IMG/VR virus record: IMGVR_UViG_3300044958_000668
Span: 1-64,000 of that record
Length of the DNA: 64,000 nt
From: a virus
Direction: 5' to 3' (one strand)
A program made the position numbers and the translations under genes. Of this stretch, positions 14,692 through 20,652 are shown one piece after another (within the stretch, counting starts at the first letter, position 1; every line of letters begins with the position of its first letter). The notes beneath the pieces are model-generated. The model ran no database searches and was not told the DNA's origin. It worked only from the letters and a program-made list of their open reading frames with translations.

Positions 14692-15861
14692 TTACCTAAT
14701 TAAAACCTCACGCTCTTTCTTCATGTTTTGAGCCACTACATCAGATTCTAACAGACCAAATACATCTTCGTAATTTCCGACTTCCATCTCTGTTATACAT
14801 TGATTGGTCAAAGACAATGCTGCTTCATTGTCGTCATACATATTTAAGTAATGACAAATGCAAAGTTTATTATCAGAAAAATCACACAATTCTCTCCGAT
14901 AACCCTCTTGCCCTCGACCCCAAATTTGATCTGGGCTTTCAAACAACAAGTACGGCGTGCCAACCATAGAAGCTAGTCGGGTAGAAGCTGTCCAGTACTG
15001 AATAGTGAAATTCAAAGAAGATATCAAAGCCAGAGTTAACTCTAAATCTCTAGACTCAGGCATCCTAGAAAAATCTACAACATCCTCAACAGGACATGGC
15101 AGAGTACTTTGTTTCTCGCCAAGCCAAATAGGGCTATATCCCATATCCCTGAGCATTTTTATTAAATTAACATAAAACTCAGGCTGCATGTTTCTGCCAT
15201 ATGTTTTTCTTCCACGAGCAAATATTCCAACAGGGTTTTTCCCCAAATAATATTTTGCTTGATCTATTTTAAATTTTGATGGATTAGGAGTTAACTTTGC
15301 ATATTTTTTAAAACTCTTGGGATCTGAGAAAAGTGAAGGAATGACATCTTCACTTTCGCAGTACTTGCACTTCTTACATGGATCAGTTTGTCCCCATGAA
15401 GCCCCGCAACTCTTGCATTTACATCCTACTGCAATTCTACCCATTTCCTGTGTTGTGATAACTCTTCCAAGTTTTTTCAAAGCCTTTTCTAAGTTGGATA
15501 GATTCTTGGAGTCATAATGAAAAGCCCTACAATAATCTCTCAAATGTTGAAACTCTTCTTTTATTTCCCAAAATTCATCTGCCAGATGCCGATATAAATA
15601 TTCCCTACCAAACCAACCTACAATAATTACATATTTTCCAGGATTCTCACGAAGGATTCTGGGAATGCAGTACATGCATCCAACAATCTCGCAACCAAAT
15701 TCTGACAAGCTTGAAATAATTAGTATATCATCTGGATTCTTGGGCTTTGTTCTTGGATTGTTTTTAAATAAATTAAAACTTATATCTACAACAGGCTCTT
15801 CTGCCTCAATCGACTTCTTGTCGCCAGCATTCTGTGGTTTGGGTTTTATGATTCTACTCAT
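14692..15861 (-). CDS. GT-B-like protein with inserted zinc ribbon
   Basis: This 389-aa protein resembles its neighbour: an N-terminal ILIISSLSEFGCEIVGCMYCIPRI strand-helix, a VIIVGWFGREYLYRHLADEFWE segment, and a C-terminal nucleotide-sugar-like domain (VGIFARGRKTYGRNMQPEFY, GYSPIWLGEKQS, LELTLALISSLNFTIQYWTAS). Between the halves at about residues 147-168 is a zinc ribbon with six Cys (CKCKSCG, CKKCKYCE). The pattern SE-FGCEIVGCMYC also clusters Cys at the N-terminus. A zinc ribbon inside a GT-like fold is uncommon. It directly follows a 61-aa zinc ribbon protein with a 4-bp overlap. Confidence 0.5.
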   Translation of the reverse strand: MSRIIKPKPQNAGDKKSIEAEEPVVDISFNLFKNNPRTKPKNPDDILIISSLSEFGCEIVGCMYCIPRILRENPGKYVIIVGWFGREYLYRHLADEFWEIKEEFQHLRDYCRAFHYDSKNLSNLEKALKKLGRVITTQEMGRIAVGCKCKSCGASWGQTDPCKKCKYCESEDVIPSLFSDPKSFKKYAKLTPNPSKFKIDQAKYYLGKNPVGIFARGRKTYGRNMQPEFYVNLIKMLRDMGYSPIWLGEKQSTLPCPVEDVVDFSRMPESRDLELTLALISSLNFTIQYWTASTRLASMVGTPYLLFESPDQIWGRGQEGYRRELCDFSDNKLCICHYLNMYDDNEAALSLTNQCITEMEVGNYEDVFGLLESDVVAQNMKKEREVLIR

Positions 15862-16043
15862 TTAGTGTTACCCTTAGTTCTGTACATCTTCGACGCATGT
15901 CCGCACTCAGGGCACCTGAACTGTCTACCCCCGCAATTCTTGCATTTTTTGATTTCTTTAAGATGATCTAGATCTGAAGAAAGTCCGGTAGACTTTTCTG
16001 CCCAATTGCAGGCTTTACATTTTATAAGAAACCTTTTATCCAT
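15858..16043 (-). CDS. Small zinc-ribbon protein (61 aa)
   Basis: Six cysteines in three CxxC pairs: KCKACNW, KCKNCGG and RCPECGH. They could bind one or two zinc ions, as in rubredoxin-like and zinc-ribbon proteins. The basic C-terminus (KMYRTKGNTK) may touch nucleic acid. It overlaps the start of the zinc-ribbon GT-like gene by 4 bp, so the two probably work together. Confidence 0.7.
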   Translation of the reverse strand: MDKRFLIKCKACNWAEKSTGLSSDLDHLKEIKKCKNCGGRQFRCPECGHASKMYRTKGNTK

Positions 16044-16064
16044 GAAATAATATAGTTAATAACT

Positions 16065-17234
16065 TTATTTTTTCATCTGCCTTAGAATTCTATTTCTTTC
16101 TTTTTCATTATACAAATCCCAAGTCTTAACCTTGGTGGCTTCATCATCGTCTTCATCTATCCCGCCACCGCCCATGCCGTAGAGGTATGCTCCCTTACCA
16201 AGTTTCCCTCCACCATTCCCTTTTTTCGCCTCTCCCAAGTCTTTACAAAGTTTAGGAACAGACACGGTAGAAGAAGAACTGCGAACTGAGCCTTCAATCC
16301 TGTCCCCATCAACCATTGCAAAGCTTATAGCGGTGGTCACCCCTTCCCATGTAACCATGTCATCAGACATGTCTGCGATCATATCTCTATGCCTAGAAGG
16401 AATTATCCCCATGCCCACAACGGCCACTCCCTCATTGATATACGCTTTCTTAGTAGCCTCTGCTTTTGAATCAACCCAAAACTTTGGACGTTCAAAATTA
16501 ACTATAGACTTCAAAGCAGACGGATGCCTGTATTCAAACAACCCTGACCACGCTTTGAATTCATACTCGGTTGCGTCATCAGCCATCAAGTTTTCAGTAT
16601 CTGTGCTTATCCCAACCATCAAGGCAGTAGCCAACTTAGAGTCAATGTCATTATCTGGATCAAATTTTAGACCCGTTTTTTCTATCAAATCATAGACGGT
16701 AGCCGAACAACTTCCTGCTTTCAAATTAATCCATAGACCTTGAAAACTAGCAGAAGGATTTTCCCTATGGTGATCAACTACAATGTCAAATGTGACTTCA
16801 TCACACAATCCCGCATTAACTGGGACTGTATCGCACAAAATATGGATACTATAGGGAGACTCTTTATGTATTTGGGCGTATTCGTCAACCCTTCTTAGAT
16901 TGGGATCAAGAAGGTTGACCATCGCAACATTTTGCGGATGAGAAACTTCTCCAGAATAGAACAAATCACTTTCAATTCCATAAGACTTTTCTAACAACCA
17001 CTGCATCCCCATCATGGAGCCGATAGCATCTGGATCTGGACACCTATGAGTGAATATCGCAGCCTTGTTGCAAGACTCTGAATTGTTGCGATTTTCAAAG
17101 CCTGTAGCCTCGCTGAAAAAGGATTTAAACTTTGTGAAGTACGTTGCCCTTTTACCAGAAGCAGGCTTTTTTTTAGAAGTTTTTTCTTGAGAAGATTCTT
17201 CAACATCCTTAGCCTTGGAAGAAGCGGTGTTCAT
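16065..17234 (-). CDS. DHH/DHHA1 phosphoesterase (NrnA-like)
   Basis: The product (389 aa) carries the DHH metal motifs: FTHRCPDPDAIGSMMGMQWLL (motif I), HILCDTVP (II), DIVVDHHREN (III, the DHH) and a later GISTDTENL (IV). The C-terminal DHHA1 domain has GSVRSSSSTVSVPKLCKDLG and a Gly-rich loop GKGAYLYGMGGGGI. This family degrades 2-5-nt RNA fragments, pAp or cyclic dinucleotides. A phage copy could recycle nanoRNA or destroy signalling nucleotides used in host defence; the substrate cannot be read from the sequence. The start at 17234 (MNTASSKAKDV) is just 2 bp from the previous stop, while the longer frame lacks a ribosome site. Confidence 0.85.
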   Translation of the reverse strand: MNTASSKAKDVEESSQEKTSKKKPASGKRATYFTKFKSFFSEATGFENRNNSESCNKAAIFTHRCPDPDAIGSMMGMQWLLEKSYGIESDLFYSGEVSHPQNVAMVNLLDPNLRRVDEYAQIHKESPYSIHILCDTVPVNAGLCDEVTFDIVVDHHRENPSASFQGLWINLKAGSCSATVYDLIEKTGLKFDPDNDIDSKLATALMVGISTDTENLMADDATEYEFKAWSGLFEYRHPSALKSIVNFERPKFWVDSKAEATKKAYINEGVAVVGMGIIPSRHRDMIADMSDDMVTWEGVTTAISFAMVDGDRIEGSVRSSSSTVSVPKLCKDLGEAKKGNGGGKLGKGAYLYGMGGGGIDEDDDEATKVKTWDLYNEKERNRILRQMKK

Positions 17235-17235
17235 C

Positions 17236-17640
17236 TTATACCTTAAAAACGAGTCCTTTGTTCCTGAGAAAAGTAACGATACTAATATCTTTTCCCATGT
17301 CATCTGTGACACGAATGTCAACGATCCAAAACGAGTCTTTTTTTTCCTTCAAAACACAACGAGGATTTGTGCTAGAATTGAACAACTTGATCAATTCATC
17401 CTTTGCCTTGTAAGAAGATGTAACTTCTAGAAAGGCCCAAACTTTCCTTCCGTCTTCAAGAACCAATTCAAACTCGTGACCAGAATTAACCCTTACTTGA
17501 TTTATTCCAAAAACTCCAAAAGAATCAACAATTCCAGATGTGGAATTGTTTGAAAATGGAGACTTTATACTACACATGACAACAAAGTTTGACAAAAGCA
17601 AAACAATCAAAATAAGCTTTAGCAAAGTATTTTTATTCAT
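17236..17640 (-). CDS. Membrane-anchored protein with SNase-like C-terminal domain
   Basis: The N-terminus (NTLLKLILIVLLLSNFVVMC) is a signal anchor; a Cys follows but the Met before it makes a poor lipobox. The remaining ~100 residues (HEFELVLEDGRKVWAFLEVT, KDELIKLFNSSTNPRCVLKE, FWIVDIRVTD, SIVTFLRNKGLVFKV) follow the strand-helix order of staphylococcal-nuclease-like proteins seen in several phages. The catalytic Arg/Glu set of true nucleases is not evident, so it may be a binding domain. It likely faces the periplasm. It is directly upstream of the DHH phosphoesterase. Confidence 0.5.
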   Translation of the reverse strand: MNKNTLLKLILIVLLLSNFVVMCSIKSPFSNNSTSGIVDSFGVFGINQVRVNSGHEFELVLEDGRKVWAFLEVTSSYKAKDELIKLFNSSTNPRCVLKEKKDSFWIVDIRVTDDMGKDISIVTFLRNKGLVFKV

Positions 17641-17698
17641 TTTAACCACTCAATATGATATGACACAATCCGCAAATACAAATAGAAAAAGATGTTTT

Positions 17699-18250
17699 CT
17701 AAGCTTGTTCCTCACCATTGGACTTATCATTATCTATTATCGCATCATTCAATTCTAAAAGTTCTTCGCACCACAAACCATATCTCGAAACATTCTGCGT
17801 GAAAACCAACAAGTCCAAAGGAGAAACCTTCCATTTCGGATTTCCGTCATCATCAATTTTCAACTCATTAGAATATTGAACTCTTCCAAATTCGTCTTTT
17901 ACGACTTTTTTCTTCCCATTTTCAACCACTACCTCTGGTAAGAATTCAGCTTCCATTCGGGTCATGTGCAAATCTATGAATGCATGCTTTTGGTCGGGGC
18001 CAAGTATTTGGTGCCATATATCTGAACAAATTACAATGCAAAAATCATATTTTGTGGCTTGCCATACTTTTGAAAACTCTGAAAATTTCTTAGTCGAACC
18101 CCAATTAAAACGATTATTTGTAAATGGCTTCGAATCTACAAAAGCAGCAGTGACTCGTGCTTCGTCTAAACGAGGAGAATGATGAAAAGATTTCACATCG
18201 TTAATTGTTGTTTGAACAGTGTCAGGTACTTTCCAAGTAACAGGCATCAT
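17699..18250 (-). CDS. Phage metallopeptidase-like protein without HExxH
   Basis: The fold region AAFVDSKPF, WQATKYDFCIVICSDIWHQI and PDQKHAFIDLHMTRMEAEF aligns by eye with putative phage metallopeptidases, where the last segment normally reads LLDHELCH. Here the zinc-binding HELxH is replaced by DLHMTRME, so peptidase activity is doubtful. The C-terminal half (EFGRVQYSNELKIDDDGNPK, SPLDLLVFTQNVSRYGLWC) continues the version of the family found in some large phages. It may be an inactive binding protein. The start overlaps the previous stop by 4 bp. Confidence 0.5.
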   Translation of the reverse strand: MMPVTWKVPDTVQTTINDVKSFHHSPRLDEARVTAAFVDSKPFTNNRFNWGSTKKFSEFSKVWQATKYDFCIVICSDIWHQILGPDQKHAFIDLHMTRMEAEFLPEVVVENGKKKVVKDEFGRVQYSNELKIDDDGNPKWKVSPLDLLVFTQNVSRYGLWCEELLELNDAIIDNDKSNGEEQA

Positions 18251-18459
18251 TTTTCCTTTTCTGTTTTTGTAATTTTAGATTTAACTTTTTCGTTTCGATT
18301 AAAAATATGAAAAAGTGTAGACAAGAATAACATTCCAAGCACGAAAAAACAAATGTTATTGAATATGCTAAGAACGCCATCCTTTTCATAAGAGTAATAT
18401 CCAACCAATACCGCTAGGGAAAGATAGGACAACGCAGACAAAGCATATAATATTTTCAT
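18247..18459 (-). CDS. Small two-helix membrane protein
   Basis: The 70-aa product has two hydrophobic helices (LYALSALSYLSLAVLVGYY, about 4-22, and FNNICFFVLGMLFLSTLFHIF, about 33-53) and a Lys/Glu-rich tail (KSKITKTEKEK), so both ends probably face the cytoplasm. Its ATG follows directly after the seven-U tail of a strong hairpin whose 3' arm contains its own AGGAAGG ribosome site, so expression is probably controlled by that hairpin. Confidence 0.7.
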   Translation of the reverse strand: MKILYALSALSYLSLAVLVGYYSYEKDGVLSIFNNICFFVLGMLFLSTLFHIFNRNEKVKSKITKTEKEK

Positions 18460-18493
18460 AAAAAAACCTTCCTAAAACTATTTAGGAAGGTTT
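18460..18493 (-). terminator. Terminator that also sequesters a ribosome-binding site
   Basis: A perfect 13-bp stem (arms 18464-18476 and 18481-18493, loop 4 nt) followed by seven U forms a textbook intrinsic terminator after the 258-aa gene. The 3' arm includes AGGAAGG (18467-18473), 7 nt before the ATG at 18459. Read-through transcripts would hide this Shine-Dalgarno in the stem. Confidence 0.9.
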
Positions 18494-18524
18494 ATTCTTA
18501 ATTATATCTGAATGAAAGTCAACG

Positions 18525-19301
18525 TCAATATGCTTGGCCAGAGGATATAGATTCTGGAGCCGAATGAGATAATTCGTCGCTCAACTTGTCAAGCTTTTCT
18601 TTAAGAGACTCCATCTTTTTTTCCATTGCTTCTGAGCGTTTTCCCAAACCTAACAAAGAATTGATTTTGTCACCCATCTCGTGCAGTTTAGCCTTAGCTT
18701 CTTCGATTTTCTCAAGATCTTCTTCACTATATGTTACTCCCAATTGCTCTGGTTCCAACTCTTGGTCAGGACCAATCGTATTTGGACGGATAGGATTGGG
18801 GGATTGCCTTATTGCATCAGCAACTTTTTTGATTCCCTCTTTATCAATAACTGACTCTGTGAACACCTCTTTAGGAGCAAGCTCGCCATTCGCAGACATA
18901 TTGTGAACAGTGTTCCAGTAGTCAGCATCTCGCTCAGACACGCCATCTGAAGGGTCTGAGTTCGTGGCTCCAAAAAAACTGACGTTTGCAGTTTTTTGGG
19001 ACGGGACGAAGTGGTTAGGAGCATTTTCGAAAACTCCATCGCTTTTTGCCTTTTCCCACTTTTCACACCAATCATCAAAGTCTCCTCTTTGCTCCTGCTC
19101 TCTGTCTTGGCCAAAAGAAGGATCGAATCCAGCAGAAGAAGAAACAAATGACTCGCTATCTGTCACTTTAGGCTGTGGATTTAAGTTTCCATTTCCATCA
19201 GTAATAGCACCTTTGGAAAAGTCTTCTTCATTCTTCGCTTTGTCCCATTTTTGACACCAATCGGCAAAGTCTTCTCTTTGTTGTTGTTCATAATCTTTCA
19301 T
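18525..19301 (-). CDS. Acidic protein with duplicated DFxDWCxKW motif
   Basis: I do not recognise this 258-aa acidic protein. Near the N-terminus a ~20-residue unit occurs twice: QQREDFADWCQKWDKAKNEE (about 6-25) and EQRGDFDDWCEKWEKAKSDG (about 70-90), separated by a Ser/Pro-rich linker. The C-terminal 70 residues (SEEDLEKIEEAKAKLHEMGD, EKKMESLKEKLDKLSDEL) form a coiled coil. The repeated unit may be a binding peptide, as in scaffold or adaptor proteins. It is last in its transcript, before the 18460-18493 terminator. No Shine-Dalgarno is clear. Confidence 0.55.
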   Translation of the reverse strand: MKDYEQQQREDFADWCQKWDKAKNEEDFSKGAITDGNGNLNPQPKVTDSESFVSSSAGFDPSFGQDREQEQRGDFDDWCEKWEKAKSDGVFENAPNHFVPSQKTANVSFFGATNSDPSDGVSERDADYWNTVHNMSANGELAPKEVFTESVIDKEGIKKVADAIRQSPNPIRPNTIGPDQELEPEQLGVTYSEEDLEKIEEAKAKLHEMGDKINSLLGLGKRSEAMEKKMESLKEKLDKLSDELSHSAPESISSGQAY

Positions 19302-19325
19302 AATAATTATATATGGTTTTCGAGC

Positions 19326-19538
19326 TTATTTTTTTAATTCTGGGTCGAAATAAATGGCCAAACTAGCAGTTGTGCTCTTCATCTCTCCAGAAAAATAAGC
19401 ATCTCTAAGACGAGATATGGCTAAATTTGTTATGTTATACTTATATTCTAAATGTTCCCAGCTTTCATCGAAGCCTCTCATCATACACAGTAGCTCGTCA
19501 ATAATCTTCAAATCATCTAAACGATATTCTTTATTCAT
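19326..19538 (-). CDS. Hypothetical protein (70 aa)
   Basis: A short helical protein (LDDLKIIDELLCMMRGFDES, NITNLAISRLRDAYFSGEM) with no recognised family. The YNITNLAISRLRDAY segment could be a helix-turn-helix, but the rest is too short to judge. It lies between two orphans on the same transcript. Confidence 0.5.
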   Translation of the reverse strand: MNKEYRLDDLKIIDELLCMMRGFDESWEHLEYKYNITNLAISRLRDAYFSGEMKSTTASLAIYFDPELKK

Positions 19539-19549
19539 AACGATATTCT

Positions 19550-20146
19550 TTATTTATCAGGCTCAACAAGCAGTCTATCGATTTTCTCTTTTGATCTAAA
19601 CTTAAACTCATCATGCCACCCAGTAGTTTTCCCCGTGTACCTCACGTTGCCCTTCAAAAACCTTCTCACAGCATACTCAGTATCTGAAGTATATCTAATA
19701 CTTAAGAGAGCTTCTTCAAAATTGTTCTCTACCCAATCATAGTTTTGGGAACAACGAAGCATCATGGTAAAAAACGACCTTCTCATGCCAGTCTTGGTCC
19801 AAAATGGAACAACTTTTATCCAAGAAATTGTTGATCTTTGAGTTGGGCCAATTCGAGACTTGTCTTTAAGTTTCAACTTGTTTTCGACTTTTCTAATAAA
19901 CCTAGCAACATCTTCTGTTTGATGTTTCGAGTGAGAATATAAAATCCTTGTCACTCCCTGAGATTCTTGTTGAAACCATTCTCTGCAAAAGTACCACTTA
20001 TTCGCCAGCCAAATTTCTTCGTTAGAAGGATGTGTTCGGGAGGAATGTCTAACTTTAGAAAAGGAACCTTGAGTGACTCGCATTGCAGAAGATCGTTTCT
20101 CACCAGTATCATTAGCAACTTTCTTTTTCTCGCCAATAATTGACAT
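19550..20146 (-). CDS. Hypothetical basic protein (198 aa)
   Basis: I do not recognise it. The first 40 residues are Ser/Lys/Arg rich and probably disordered. The remainder is basic with NEEIWLANKWYFCREWFQQE, VARFIRKVENKLKLKDKSRI and FEEALLSIRYTSDTEYAVRRFL. A nucleic-acid-binding role is possible from the charge. It follows the 161-aa gene by 19 bp. Confidence 0.5.
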   Translation of the reverse strand: MSIIGEKKKVANDTGEKRSSAMRVTQGSFSKVRHSSRTHPSNEEIWLANKWYFCREWFQQESQGVTRILYSHSKHQTEDVARFIRKVENKLKLKDKSRIGPTQRSTISWIKVVPFWTKTGMRRSFFTMMLRCSQNYDWVENNFEEALLSIRYTSDTEYAVRRFLKGNVRYTGKTTGWHDEFKFRSKEKIDRLLVEPDK

Positions 20147-20165
20147 CTATTTTCTCCAAGGGTTC

Positions 20166-20651
20166 TTAAGAGCTTTCTTCTGTCAGAATGTTTGCTCTAA
20201 TCGTAAGGCCATCCTCAGTGTTTTCGATGGCGTCATCTAAATTTATCAAAGAGACACAACTCCAGTGAGGATCATCACGAGGAATATATTCCTGTTGGGT
20301 ATAAAAGTAAACCTCAACTGTATAGCTGTATTTCTTTTTTGCTAAATCATCGTGAGACATCCCAGCCAACAAATCCTCCGACATCTCTCTTGGAATCCGA
20401 ATAGAATCTTTTTCATTTGCGTGAAGCAGTTTTCGCATGATTTGCATAACTGCTTCAATTTTTCCATCCCCTTGAAGCATCGACATAATGTTTCTTTTTT
20501 CCATTCCATCAAGAAACTCAGCTTTGGCTGTGTAACAAGCCATAACCTGACCTCTCTGAGGCTCATGCCTTCTGACATCAAAAAAATATTGATCAAAATT
20601 TTCTTCCGTGATGACCAGCAACTCTTCTTTTTCTTTTTCTTCTTCACTCAT
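20166..20651 (-). CDS. Hypothetical protein (161 aa)
   Basis: An acidic N-terminus (SEEEKEKEELLVITEENFDQ) precedes an alpha/beta-looking body with EPQRGQVMACYTAKAEFLDG, IEAVMQIMRKLLHANEKDSI and a beta-rich YSYTVEVYFYTQQEYIP. No known family. It is immediately downstream of the DNA polymerase gene (stop and start 1 bp apart), so it may be a polymerase-associated factor; this rests on position only. Confidence 0.55.
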   Translation of the reverse strand: MSEEEKEKEELLVITEENFDQYFFDVRRHEPQRGQVMACYTAKAEFLDGMEKRNIMSMLQGDGKIEAVMQIMRKLLHANEKDSIRIPREMSEDLLAGMSHDDLAKKKYSYTVEVYFYTQQEYIPRDDPHWSCVSLINLDDAIENTEDGLTIRANILTEESS

Positions 20652-20652
20652 T

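Noticed and set aside
18222-18404. Alternative membrane-like frame overlapping 18247-18459
   Set aside because: It is an out-of-frame reading of the same AT-rich DNA; the 70-aa frame has the AGGAAGG site.
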